Shown here: in pieces, positions 44,287-55,914 of the stretch | How positions within the stretch are numbered: position 1 is the first letter of the stretch | Layout: each line of letters opens with the position of its first letter | Assembly: GCA_900491605.1 (NCBI GenBank) | Contig: UESW01003903.1 | Coordinates: 1,279,576-1,343,575 of the forward strand | DNA from: Calamus simplicifolius | Lineage: Eukaryota; Streptophyta; Magnoliopsida; Arecales; Arecaceae | Length of the DNA: 64,000 nt | Direction: 5' to 3' | Translations under genes and position numbers: made by a program | Notes under the pieces: model-generated | The model's input: only the letters and a program-made list of their open reading frames with translations | Database searches by the model: none | Told to the model about the DNA's origin: nothing

Positions 44287-45684
44287 TGTTGACCCAATTG
44301 AGGATTTTGATGATTAAAAAAACTATTTGAGTATAACATTTGATGTTACTAATGATTTTGATTAAGTCTTTCAGTTTATAAGTCTAATTAATGATCAAAA
44401 TCAAGAAGGAAAATCAAGTTCTGGTTTGAATCTAATGTCAAGGTAAGACTGCAGACATTAGAGTCGACACATGGAATCGCAGAGCCGACTCCGGAAAATG
44501 GCACAGACTTAGAGTCGACTCCGGGACTGTGAGAGCCGACTCTATCAGAAACAACAGAACGTTGGATTTTCAGGCCACGACTTAGAGTCGACTCCCAGAC
44601 TGTTAGAGTCGACTCCAGAAGAATTTTGTGTCGACCCCAGAAAAGTCAGAGACGACTCCAGATCGAGCGGATTAAATTATTTCGAGTTAGAGCCGACTCC
44701 AGAAAAGCCAGAGCCGACTCCAGAATGTCAGACACGGCTCCAGAACTGTCAGAACGACTCTAAACTTTAACTTTATCGATTTTAATCCCAACGGCTATTG
44801 TTATTTATGGATCTAATCCTTTTTCACTTGCTTCTAACGGATAGTTTCGCACTATTTGTGGATTAATCGGATCTATAAGAAGAGGGTGATTGCATCCCAA
44901 AAAGAGAGAGGAAGAGAAAAGAAAGAGGCAAAAAGAAAAGAATAGAGAAAATCCTTGAGATCCATCAGAAAAGAAAAGAGGGAAAACCTGTAAGGAAAGA
45001 TCATACTCATTCCCAAAAGAAGAGAAAGAGATTCCAAGCCTTGCTGTTCTACTTAGAAGAAATCTCAAAAGAAGGAAGAAGCCCTAGTTTTTCCAATCTT
45101 CTGAACCTCAAGAGCATATTCAAAGGAAGATCCATTCAAAGGAAGAGAAGGAAGAAGCCACCAAGATCTTCGAATCAGGCTTTGGTTCCTAATCTCTATT
45201 TATTGTTTCATTATTGTATATTTGCTCATTGAAGGAGCAGTTTGCTTTTGTAAAATCAAATACTGTTTGCTGGGTCAATCTGGTGATTGATTCAGTTGAG
45301 GCTGTTAGCCTTGTGCAAGCATTTGCTTGTGGTTTTAGGTTTTGTGCTGGTGAGCCTTGAAAACCAGCTGGGTTCGTTGTGCACCCGGGAAAACAACAAG
45401 TTTGAGTTGTGAGCTTGCAAAACAACTCTGCTGTAATCAGTTTGATTATAGTGTGGACCCAAGAGGTACTTGGGAGTGGACGTAGGTGTAGGTACACCGA
45501 ACCACTATAAAATCTATTGTGTTTGCCGTGATTGTCTCTTTATCTTCAACTCTTCATTTATAGTTGCTTAGTTTTAAATCTGTGAATCTAAGTTTTTATT
45601 TCCGCTGGGGGTTATCTTTCAAAAGAGTTTAATTTTTGAAAAACCCAATTCACCCCCCCTCTTGGGTTGCTATCTGGACCAACA
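44287..45684 (+). repeat. 5' LTR of copia B
   Basis: TGTTGACCC...GGACCAACA, 1398 bases. It contains a U3 array of GAGTCGACTC motifs (44460-44765), a CCCCCCTCTTGGG tract near the end, and an A/G-rich leader (44900-45160). Confidence 0.95.
44460..44765. repeat. Array of GAGYCGACWC motifs in U3 of copia B
   Basis: About fourteen variants of AGAGTCGACTCC / AGAGCCGACTCC with irregular spacing. GAGTCGACTC is a perfect palindrome. The same array is at 53146-53450. Confidence 0.85.
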
Positions 45685-45686
45685 AT

Positions 45687-45698
45687 TGGTATCAGAGC
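45687..45698 (+). promoter_or_regulatory. Primer binding site of copia B (initiator tRNA-Met type)
   Basis: TGGTATCAGAGC just after the 5' LTR. Confidence 0.93.
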
Positions 45699-45744
45699 TA
45701 GTGCTCATTTGATTTGATCTAACGATCAAGAGTCAAAGATCCAC

Positions 45745-47324
45745 ATGGCAACTCAAGCTGGTTCATCTTTTTTCGAAGGTCAATCTACTAATAGACCACC
45801 CTTATTTAATGGTTCTAACTATGGTTATTGGAAGGCTAGAATGAAAATATTCATTCAAGCACTTGACTATGATCTATGGAGTATTATAGTCAATGGACCA
45901 CACACACCCACTGCTAGAGTTAATGGCATGGAGATTCCTAAACCGGAAACGGAATGGGATGAACATGATAGAAAATTGGCACAACTCAATGCCAAAGCAA
46001 TGAATGTCTTATACTGCTCATTAGATGCAAATGAATTCAATCGCATATCTATTTGCATTTCTGCTAAGGAAATCTGGGATAGACTTGAAGTTACCCATGA
46101 GGGAACAAATCAAGTCAAGGAATCCAAGATTAACATGCTAGTTCATAAATATGAATTGTTTAAAATGGATGCATGTGAATCTATTGCTGATATGTTTACA
46201 AGATTTACTGACATAGTTAATGGTTTAAAAAGTCTTGGTAAATCTTATGATAATTCTGATCTTGTGAGAAAGGTCTTGCGTTCCTTGCCTAGGACTTGGG
46301 AAGCTAAGGTGACGGCAATACAAGAAGCAAAGGATCTAAGTACACTACCCCTAGAAGAACTGTTGGGATCCTTAATGACTCATGAGCTTCAAATCAAGCA
46401 ACATGTGATGATGATGAGTCAAAGAAGAAAAGAAATATGGCTCTTAAGATTTCTGAATATATGGAAGAGCCTCATGAATCCGAGGATGAAAGTGATGATG
46501 AGGACATGGCACTCATCACAAGAAAATTTAAAAGATTCATGAAGAAGAAGAAGTTTGAAAAGAAAAAGCCCTTTGCAAGAAAAGATGAGGACAAGGGCAA
46601 AGAAAAGGAAGTTATTTGTTTTGAATGCAAGAAGCCGGGTCACTTTAAATCTGAATGCCCTCAACTAAAGAAAGGCACCCGGAGGTTCAAAAAGAAGGCA
46701 ATGATGGCCACATGGAGCGATTCGGAAAGCACAAGTTCCGAAGAAGAAGAAAAGAGTGAAATGGCCAATCTATGCTTCATGGCGGACAACGATGAGGTAA
46801 GTCCGAGTTTTCTTGATGACTTCACTTTTGATGAATTACATAGTGCTTTTTATGAATTAATGGATGATTTTGCAAACCTAAGTTCAAAGAACAAAGATTT
46901 GAAAACTCAAATGCAAAAACTATCATTAGAAAATGAAAAGCATGTTGTTGATAAAGAACTTTTAATAAAAGAAAAAGAAAGTTTGAAAAATGAAGTTGAT
47001 AGACTTAAGCCTATAGTTGATAAATTTACACTAAGCTCTATCAAACTTAATATGATTTTGGAAAATCAAAAGGCTGTTTTTGATAAAGCTGGATTAGGAT
47101 ATAATCCACTTAAAAAGCAAAAATCATTGAAAAACATTTTTGTACATGCTGAAAAATCATTAAACATTACTTGTTTTAAATGTGGAGACAAAGGACATAA
47201 ATCATATATGTGTAAATCTTCACATAAAAAGAAAAAGATGATTTGGGTTCCCAAAGGAACAATGTTTAATGCTTCTAACCATGAAGGACCCAAGAAGGCT
47301 TGGGTACCTAAAATTAAGACATAA
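45745..47324 (+). CDS. gag: gag of copia B (one 1-base frame break near 46408)
   Basis: Starts MATQAGSSFFEGQSTNRPPL. A UBN2-like capsid block follows (LNAKAMNVLYCSLDANEFNR, WDRLEVTHEGTNQVKESKIN). Near 46408 CATGTGATG lacks one T, which shifts the frame; the rest is open from 46437. Zinc knuckle 1 is CFECKKPGHFKSEC (about 46620) and zinc knuckle 2 is CFKCGDKGHKSYMC (about 47175). A lysine/glutamate-rich coiled coil lies between them (46900-47060). It ends ...WVPKIKT with TAA at 47322-47324. An in-phase donor DE|GTAAGT at 46797 lies between the two zinc knuckles. Confidence 0.92.
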
Positions 47325-47335
47325 ATGTTTTGCAG
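46797..47335 (+). other. Candidate intron between gag and pol of copia B
   Basis: Donor GATGAG|GTAAGT, acceptor TTTTGCAG|GAG, 539 bases. Both boundaries are at codon phase 0. Removing it would drop the second zinc knuckle and the gag stop and join gag in frame to pol. The same pair exists in copia A (21849-22430). Confidence 0.5.
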
Positions 47336-50300
47336 GAGTGTCTTGCAGCCATCAGACTGAAAAGAAAATGGTACCTGGACAGTGGTTGCTCAAGACACAT
47401 GACGGGTGACAAAGATCAATTCATCACCCTTGAATCAAAAAGAGGTGGAGTAGTTACTTTTGGTGATAATGGTCAAGGCCATATCATGGGCATTGGTAAG
47501 ATTCAAATTACTCCATCTACTCATATTGATAATGTTTTATATGTTGATGGACTTAAACATAATCTAATAAGTATTAGCCAACTGTGTGACAAAGGTTTCA
47601 AGGTCTCCTTTGAAGCTTCTGTTTGCACTGTTACTAATCCCATTGATAATAGCATTATTCTTGTTGGTAAACGCTATGGCAATGTGTACTTAATTGATTT
47701 GAGTAATTTATCTCCAAGTAATCATTGCTTAGTTGCTGATAATGCTAAAATGAATGAGATTGGTTGGCTATGGCATCGTAGATTAGGTCATGCAAGCACA
47801 CACCTAATTTCCAAATTATTGAAAATGGATTTAGTTAAAGGTATTCCTAGTCTAAATTTTGAAAATAATCGAATATGTGATGCATGTCAATTTGGAAAAC
47901 AAACAAGAACTTCTTTCAAATCTAAGAATGTTGTTTCAACTACTAGGCCACTAGAGCTACTACACATGGACCTTTTTGGACCTACTAGAACCACAAGTCT
48001 AGGAGGAAAGAAATATGGTCTAGTGATAGTAGATGATTACTCTAGATTCACTTGGGTAATGTTTTTGGCTCACAAAGATGAGACTTTCTCAATATTCATG
48101 AAATTTGTTAAGAAAGTCACTAATGAGAAAAACACTACCATAGTGTCTATTAGAAGTGATCATGGAACTGAATTTGAAAATCACTTATTTGAAAAATTCT
48201 GTTTTGAAAAAGGCATACATCATAACTTCTCTGCACCTAGAACACCACAACAAAATGGAGTTGTAGAAAGGAAGAATAGGACTTTAGAAGACATGGCCCG
48301 TACCATGCTATGTGAAAGCCAACTTCCAAAATATTTTTGGGCGGAAGCTATAAACACAGCTTGTTACATTCTAAATAGAGCCCTAATTAGACCTATCCTT
48401 AAGAAAACTCCCTATGAACTTTGGATCAATAGGAAACCAAATTTAAGTTATTTTCATGCATTTGGTTGTAATGTTTTATTCATAACAATGGTAAGGATAA
48501 TCTTGGGAAGTTTGACGCAAAGTCTGATGAAGGTATCTTCCTAGGATATTCTACATCTAGCAAAGCATATAGAGTATTTAATAAGAAAAGCTTAGTTGTA
48601 GAAGAATCCATTCATATAGTGTTTGATGAGTCTTTAGCATCAAGTTCAGATAAAATTGATGATGAGGAAGATACATCTTTGATTGAAAGAGATATTGAAA
48701 AATTAAATGTATCTTCAGATCAAGAACCTGAAGTTAAGGATGATGACTCACCTAAGGATGATGGTATTGATACTGTTCAAAATGATCAAGATCTACCTAG
48801 AGATTGGAGATATGCTTATGGTCATCCTAAGGACCTAATCATAGGTGATCCATCTCAAGGTGTAAGGACTAGATCATCAATGAGAGATATCAATAATCAT
48901 CTTGCATTTGTATCTCATATAGAACCTAAGACTATAGAGGAAGCCGAGAAAGATAGTTATTGGATGTTAGCAATGCAGGAAGAGTTAAACCAATTCACTA
49001 GAAATCAAGTTTGGACCCTAGTTGAAAGACCTAAAAATCACCCTATAATAGGATCTAAATGGGTATTTAGAAATAAATTAGATGAAAATGGCATAGTAAT
49101 TAGAAACAAAGCTAGACTAGTTGCAAAAGGATATAATCAAGAAGAAGGTATAGATTTTGATGAAACTTTTGCACCTGTTGCTAGATTAGAAGCCATTAGG
49201 CTACTACTTGCATTTGCATGTCATATGAATTTCAACTTATTTCAAATGGATGTTAAAAGTGCATTTCTAAATGGTTTTATAAATGAGGAAGTTTATGTTG
49301 AACAACCTCCTGGTTTTGAAGATCATGAATTTCCAAACCACGTCTTCAAACTACACAAAGCACTTTATGGTTTAAAGCAAGCACCTAGAGCTTGGTATGA
49401 TAGATTAAGTAAATTTTTAATTGAAAATGACTTTTCTAGAGGAAATGTTGATAAAACTTGTTTTTAAAAAGAAAAGGAAAGGATTTATTAATCGTTCAAA
49501 TTTATGTTGATGACATTATATTTGGTGCTACTAACAATCTCCTTTGTCAAGAATTTGCTAAGCTAATGCAGGGAGAATTCGAGATGAGCATGATGGGAGA
49601 ACTAAACTTCTTCCTTGGACTTCAAATCAAACAAGAGAAAGCGGGAATTTTCATTAACCAAACAAAGTATACAAAGGAAATACTCAAGAAATTTGGTATG
49701 GAATCTGCTAAACCTCTTGGTACGCCAATGAGTCCCTCATGCAAGCTGGACAAGGATGAAGTAGGTAAGAAAGTAGATCAGAAGCATTACAGAGGTATGA
49801 TTGGATCACTTCTTTATCTAACTGCAAGTAGGCCAGATATCATGTTTTCTGTCTGCTTATGTGCAAGATATCAATCTAATCCTAAGGAATCACATTTACT
49901 TGCTGTTAAAAGAATCTTTAGATACTTAAATGGAACTAAAAATGTAGGATTATGGTATTCTAGAGACTCAACCTTAAAATTGATTGCTTATTCTGATTCT
50001 GACTATGCTGGTTGTAAATTAGATAGAAAGAGTACAAGTGGGGTATGCCAACTTTTAGGAAGTAACTTAATCTCTTGGTTTAGCAAGAAGCAAAATTCGG
50101 TTGCATTATCCACTGCTGAGGCAGAGTATGTTGCAGCTGGAAGTTGCTGTGCTCAAATCCTTTGGATTAAGCGACAACTTGAAGATTATGGTATCACACT
50201 TGATAAAATACCTATTAAATGTGATAATACTAGTGCTATCAATCTAACTAAAAATCCAATTCAACATTCAAGAACTAAACACATTGAAATTAGACATCAC

Positions 50301-50449
50301 TTTATTAGAGAACATGTAACTAACAAAGATGTTTGTCTTGAATATGTTAATACTAATGATCAATTAGCTGATATTTTACCAAACCTTTGAGTGAGGAGAG
50401 ATTTTGCTATCTTAGAGGAGAATTAGGAGTTTGTGATCCTTTAGAATAA
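47336..50449 (+). CDS. pol: pol of copia B (protease, integrase, RT, RNase H), three 1-base frame breaks
   Basis: No ATG opens it; the open frame begins ...LQECLAAIRLKRKWYLDSGC. Protease DSGCSRHMTG is at about 47380. The GAG-pre-integrase WLWHRRLGHASTHL is at about 47765. The integrase core has LLHMDLFGPTRTTSLGGKKY, IVDDYSRFTW, RSDHGTEFENH and PQQNGVVERKNR (D,D,E). RT reads KWVFRNKLDENG, ARLVAKGYNQEEG, FQMDVKSAFLNGF and YVDDIIFGA (about 49503). RNase H reads AYSDSDYAGCKLDRKSTSG. Frame breaks near 48475 (TTTT short by one), 49460 and 50375 are all one T short of the copia A sequence or of the expected frame. It ends GVCDPLE, TAA. Confidence 0.93.
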
Positions 50450-50639
50450 TTTTCTGAAACTCTTAAGGACAACAACTATCTAGACTTCTATAATTTCTTG
50501 AAAATCCTCTATGTTCAATAAGGAAATTTATCTAGAAAGTTGATTTATTGTTTCCCCAATTGTTAAGGAACACTTATCTAGAGTTTGATGATTAATTTGA
50601 TCAGTTTCAGATCCTTGAAATTCAATTTTTTCTGAAACT

Positions 50640-50840
50640 ATTGTGGAGTCGACACCTTCAGTTTGTGGAGTCGACACCTTCTTATTTTGATGTTCTGTCT
50701 GGGCAATTAGAGCCGACTCTGGCTTCTGTAGAGCCGACTCTAATTCGGGCGCTGACAGATTCTCTGGTTCGGAGCCGACACCTCGTTTTCGGGAGTCGAC
50801 TCTAAGTGGAACTAGGTCAAAATAAAAAGGGCGGAGTCGA
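50640..50840. repeat. GAGYCGACWCC motif cluster between pol and the 3' ORF of copia B
   Basis: Seven or eight variants of GGAGTCGACACC / GAGCCGACTC outside the LTR. Copia A has two at about 25745-25800. Confidence 0.7.
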
Positions 50841-50948
50841 CCCCAAACGATTTCTATCGTCTCCTAAACCATTTTCAAGCCGTTCCAAACTGATTCCAAA
50901 CCCTCCAAATCCCTCAAAACCCTTGATTACTCATTCCAATCGAATCCA

Positions 50949-52329
50949 ATGGCTCCCAAAAGGCGTGCTATCATTGGTGGTTCGACTGTTCCGACGAAGC
51001 GCCGTTCAAATCGGAGGCAACCTTCGTCATCTTCTTCATCTGCCACTCAAGATGACTCTCCACCCTCACCATCTTCTCCAAAAGTCGACCAATTAGCTGG
51101 TAAGGCCATTACAACCGGAAGGAAAGTTGATTTCAACTTCTTTATTTCGGAAGGCTTTGCTATTGGGCGATTGTTGCAAGAAATGGGATGGGAGAAGGTC
51201 TGCTCTTTGGATATTCCTACCTACCCCGCCCTAGTAAGAGAGTTTTATAATGATTTAAGTAGAGGAGAGGGAGGATTAGTAAGTGTTGTAAGAGGAACAA
51301 AGGTAGTCATCACAGCCGAATCTTGGTAATTTATTGGAAATGCCTACTGTTGGACTTATTGAATATCATCATGAAGATAGAGGAGGAGCACTATCAAGGA
51401 TGTTAGGAAGAGAAGTTTCTGAGTTTGAGGAAATTTTAGCAAATCAACTTAATTTGGAACTCAGACTACTTCACAATATCTGTGGAAGGATTCTTTTTCC
51501 TAAAATCGGAAGGTTTGAATATGTCTCGGAGCGAGACGTTTTATTGATGGACTGCATACTCACTGGTAGACCTTAAATCTTGCTGAGATGATGATAGGCT
51601 ATATGGCGGAGGCAGCTACTAAGAAGAGATCTACATTGCCATATGGTATGGTTTTAACTTTAGTTTTCAGAAGCCAAGGTGTACTTATAATGGACAATGA
51701 GCCACTAAGAAAGTTAAGACATACAGATTACTATAGTGTCTCTACAATTCACCGAATGGGCTTTAGAAAAGAAAATGGAAACTGGATTAAAAGAGGACAT
51801 GAGGCCAGAGCTGAGGAGGTTAGAGTTGAGGAAGTCAGAGGAGAAGACATTCCTGAACCATCTGCTGGACCATCTTCTGCTGGACCTTCTGCTGGACCTT
51901 CTACTGGACCATCTGCTGGACCCTCAGAAGCTGGACCAAGCTCTCAACTTCCACATCAGTCAGCAATGGCATCAGAAAGATTTTCTGAGGAGCAAATTGG
52001 TCAGCTCAGGGCTTTACTTGCTGAGTATGACAGTGTAAGAACAAATGATATGTGTAAATTAAGAGAGGAGTTCAATCAATTAAAGGATGAGATTAATTCA
52101 AGACTTGACATGATTTCTTTTTCATTAGCAATTCCGTCGAATCCTTTAGCACTGATCTTCATAAATTTTTGAAAGGATGGAAGGCATTGCTGACGGTTCT
52201 GGAAAGTATCTTCATGCTACAAGTCAACTAAAGAAAGATATTGACCTTGCCGTTTCTCAAATTGAAGCATGTCTTGAAAGCTTTAAGAAAACCCAAAAAG
52301 ATGATGTTATGGAAATGATGGACATCTAA
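50949..52329 (+). CDS. Extra 3' ORF of copia B ('putative plant transposon protein' type), few 1-base frame breaks
   Basis: Starts MAPKRRAIIGGSTVPTKRRS, with a Ser/Pro-rich basic head. It then reads GRKVDFNFFISEGFAIGRLL, PTYPALVREFYNDLSRGEGG, GALSRMLGREVSEFEEILAN and RFEYVSERDVLLMDCILTGR, and after that MMIGYMAEA and GMVLTLVFRSQGV. It is the same family as the copia A 3' ORF. A repetitive SAGPSAGPS segment follows, then helical sequence (EQIGQLRALLAEYDS). Single-base breaks are near 51320, 51576 and 52120. It ends MMEMMDI-like and TAA at 52327-52329. No membrane segment is seen. The function is unknown. Confidence 0.75.
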
Positions 52330-52972
52330 AGAAAATTGTGTACAAGCATATTTGATGTTCAATCCTAGGTTGTATCTTAGGATTTCTTGTTTTCTTTCTT
52401 AGCATGTATCTAGGATTTACATACTTAAATCTGTCATTTTAGAATACATGTAATAGATCTTGCTTTGGAGTACAAATGGTTGAATGAATGTTACACTTTT
52501 ATTACAAATTTATCTTTGATTGAATGTCAATGAATGAATTTCCTATCTTATATTCGAACCAACATCCTCGCTTTGATAACATTCCTTATTTGCTTTTAAA
52601 ACTCACCTTATTGTTGATAACAAAAAAGGGGGAGAGATGAGTGTATATGCATAAAAAGGAAAAAGAGAATGAAGAGAAAGAAAATGAAGAACAATTCTGA
52701 GAATAGAAAGAATGAGAGATTTTTTAGAAAAAATTCAGTCTATCTACATAGGGGGAGTTATTCAATGCAGGGGGAGCTTAATAAATTTCTCCATATAAAA
52801 GTTGAATCATTTTGATTGATGTCATGTTTTGTTTATTTTATTCATTTTGAATATTGGCATCAAATTCTCTATTACAAAGTCTCTAAGCTTTAACAATGTC
52901 TATAATTCTCAATTCAAATGAATTTCTAATGCATATACTCAAAGTTTTTGTCATCATCAAAAAGGGGGAGAT
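52330..52972 (+). promoter_or_regulatory. 3' untranslated region and polypurine tract of copia B
   Basis: AT-rich. AAAAAAGGGGGAGA is at about 52623 and GGGGGAG at about 52750 and 52770. The final polypurine tract AAAAAGGGGGAGAT (52959-52972) abuts the 3' LTR. Confidence 0.85.
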
Positions 52973-54370
52973 TGTTGACCCAATTGAGGATTTTGATGAT
53001 TAACAAAACTATTTGAGTATAACATTTGATGTTACTAATGATTTTGATTAAGTTTTTCAGATTATAAGTCTAATTAATGATCAAAATCAAGAAGGAAAAT
53101 CAAGTTCTGGTTTGAATCTAATGTCAAGGTAAGACTGCAGACATTAGAGTCGACACATGGAATCGCAGAGCCGACTCCGAAAATGGCACAGACTTAGAGT
53201 CGACTCCGGGACTGTGAGAGCCGACTCTATCAGAAACAACAGAACGTTGGATTTTCAGGCCACGACTTAGAGTCGACTCCCAGACTGTTAGAGTCGACTC
53301 CAGAAGAATTTTGTGTCGACCCCAGAAAAGTCAGAGACGACTCCAGATCGAGCGGATTAAATTATTTCGAGTTAGAGCCGACTCCAGAAAAGCCAGAGCC
53401 GACTCCAGAATGTCAGACACGGCTCCAGAACTGTCAGAACGACTCTAAACTTTAACTTTATCTATTTTAATCCCAACGGCTATTGTTATTTATGGATCTA
53501 ATCCTTTTTCACTTGCTTCTAACGGATAGTTTCACACTATTTGTGGATTAATCGGATCTATAAGAAGAGGGTGATTGCATCCCAAAAAGAGAGAGGAAAG
53601 AAAAGAAAGAGGCAAAAAGAAAAGAATAGAGAAAATCCTTGAGATCCATCAGAAAAGAAAAGAGGGAAAACCTGTAAGGAAAGATCATACTCATTCCCCA
53701 AAAGAAGAGAAAGAGATTCCAAGCCTTTGCTGTTCTATTTAGAAGAAATCTCAAAAGAAGGAAGAAGCCCTAGTTTTTCCAATCTTCTGAACCTCAAGAG
53801 CATATTCAAAGGAAGATCCATTCAAAGGAAGAGAAGGAAGAAGCCACCAAGATCTTCGAATCAGGCTTTGGTTCCTAATCTCTATTTATTGTTTCATTAT
53901 TGTATATTTGCTCATTGAAGGAGCAGTTTGCTTTTGTAAAATCAAATACTGTTTGCTGGGTCAATCTGGTGATTGATTCAGTTGAGGCTGTTAGCCTTGT
54001 GCAAGCATTAGCTTGTGGTTTTAGGTTTTGTGCTGGTGAGCCTTGAAAACCAGCTGGGTTCGTTGTGCACCCGGGAAAACAACAAGTTTGAGTTGTGAGC
54101 TTGCAAAACAACTCTGCTGTAATCAGTTTGATTATAGTGTGGACCCAAGAGGTACTTGGGAGTGGACGTAGGTGTAGGTACACCGAACCACTATAAAATC
54201 TATTGTGTTTGCCGTGATTGTCTCTTTATCTTCAACTCTTCATTTATAGTTGCTTAGTTTTAAATCTGTGAATCTAAGTTTTTATTTCCGCTGGGGGTTA
54301 TCTTTCAAAAGAGTTTAATTTTTGAAAAACCCAATTCACCCCCCCTCTTGGGTTTCTATCTGGACCAACA
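52973..54370 (+). repeat. 3' LTR of copia B
   Basis: 1398 bases, nearly identical to 44287-45684. It is followed by CCTGG. Confidence 0.96.
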
Positions 54371-54375
54371 CCTGG

Positions 54376-55070
54376 TTTGGATTCTGAGGCTTGCCCGCCT
54401 AGGGAATCTTTCACCACATGGGGAGGGGGTGATAGCGTGCTGCCCGCAGGTACCTTGTCCTTGAGCCTTGGCAAGGTAGGGTAGTGCACACTCGGTTTGG
54501 GAGAGCGTTCCGGCGCCAGGGTCCGCGGGCTTCCTTCCTACTCGCCGGGGGTTCTCTCGGTTGGGTGATTAGGGGTGACCTTCTGTCCACCCTTTCCAAT
54601 CACCCTGATATCTCGGTTGGGTCACAGAGATATCATTATTAACCGAGGCTGGACGCAACTATTGGTCCATGTTGCCTGCCCATTATCGGCGCGAGCTGAC
54701 TGTTTACGGCTTATCTAGCTCGTCGGTCCGGATGCCGGAGTATCACAGTCGCCCAGGTCTGCTTTGGAGCAGTTGCCCGAGTTTTATACTTATCTTTATT
54801 TTATGCATTTCAATGCTCTTGTAACGCCTCTCAGGCATTTGTAATTGGTTTTGATGGCAATGAAATAAAGAGAGTTCTGTTTGTTTCACAATCTCTATTT
54901 CTCCTGCACCAATTTGTTGTTGCTGGACATGGGGTACGTGCCGTTCATTTTTAGGCGAGGATCTCTCGCCATCCGAATTAGTCGGGGCTTGCGAACTGCC
55001 CTGATCCAAACGGAGGATTAGGGATTGTTCAGTGGCAGAATACGCTCCCTATCTTGGTCAGAAGCTCGGA
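54376..55070 (+). other. Element 2 internal spacer with the 3' end of the second antisense unit
   Basis: Directly continues 44286 across the copia B insertion. No gene is recognised. AATAAA at 54864-54869, with TTGTAA upstream, resembles a plant poly-A signal for the + strand unit that starts at 43937. Confidence 0.45.
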
Positions 55071-55079
55071 GATTCATGC

Positions 55080-55425
55080 TTCGTCCCCATTGGAAACCGA
55101 ATGTTTATGGCTCGGCCTTGCCGAGGTTTGGAGAATTTGTTACTTGGCCCTGCCAAGGTTCGAAAAATCTGTTTCTCGGCCCAGCCGATGTTCGAAGAAT
55201 TTACTGCTCGGCCCAGCCAAGGTTTGGAGATGTTTTACTTGGCCCTGCCAAGGTTCGGAGAGTTTGTTGTTCGGCCTTGCCGAGGTATGGAGAACTTGTT
55301 ACTTGGCCCTGCCAAGGTTTGGAGAATCTGTTGCTCGGCCCAGCCTATGTTCGAAGAATTTACTGCTCGGCCCAGCCGAGGTTCGGAGATTTGTCGCTCG
55401 GTCTAGCCGAGGTTCGGAGATTCGG
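55080..55425. repeat. Hairpin minisatellite, first block, element 2
   Basis: About eleven units of around 31 bases (CTTGGCCCTGCCAAGGTTCG and CTCGGCCCAGCCGAGGTTCG) with AGA.TTTGTT spacers. It is more degenerate than the second block at 56695-57870; a few stems carry mismatches. Confidence 0.9.
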
Positions 55426-55847
55426 GGCTCGGAGAAGTGACTTAGTCGCCACTATGAGCCGTAGTGTTAGGTCCCTGCGGTGCTTGGTGAGGGGCGTCAG
55501 GGCGGAACGGGCGGTACATGGTCACGCTCTTCATTTATGACGTTACCCCTCCCGAGGGGACGAATTACTGCCAAGCGCTGGAATTCTTCCCTTTTTGCGT
55601 TTCCCGAAAGGGTGCCAGCTTAAAAGAGCTTGGGGAAGTGTCGGGAGCATTCATTACGGAGGGCTGGCAGATCGGGATATACTCTATTCAGAGGGGTTCC
55701 CTAACAGTCCGTCCGTGTTTACCGATCTCACTCGGGATGGGGCATGGCCTTTCGGATTCTGTAGGCATTAATTAAAGCGATGATATGTGGTGAGTTCTCA
55801 TAGGTCAGTGGTTACAGCCTGACTGATCGAAATACTCGCCTGACAAG

Positions 55848-55855
55848 TATAAATA
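55848..55855 (+). promoter_or_regulatory. TATA box of a third antisense unit in element 2
   Basis: TATAAATA, 60 bases before the ATG at 55915. Confidence 0.6.
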
Positions 55856-55914
55856 TGATCGGGGGGTGTTGGTCTTAGCCACCCCTCTGATTAAGTCTTG
55901 AAATAGTTTTTGCC

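Larger units (their letters stand above)
44287..54370 (+). mobile_element. Ty1/copia LTR retrotransposon, SIRE/Maximus-type (copia B), very young, nested in element 2
   Basis: Both LTRs are 1398 bases (44287-45684 and 52973-54370). They differ at about eight substitutions plus about four 1-base homopolymer indels by my count, so the insertion is recent. CCTGG flanks it on both sides. gag, protease, integrase, RT, RNase H and the extra 3' ORF are all present. Each remaining frame break is a single missing base, usually in a homopolymer, so the real element may be intact. It is related to copia A (same ORFs, same motif arrays) but has distinct LTRs and is a separate family. Confidence 0.96.

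Noticed and set aside
44805..45068. Phe/Ser-rich - strand ORF in the copia B LTR (again at 53548)
   Set aside because: Complement of the A/G-rich LTR leader; no domain.
50949..52329. Retroviral-type envelope gene in copia B
   Set aside because: No signal peptide, membrane segment or glycoprotein-like pattern seen.
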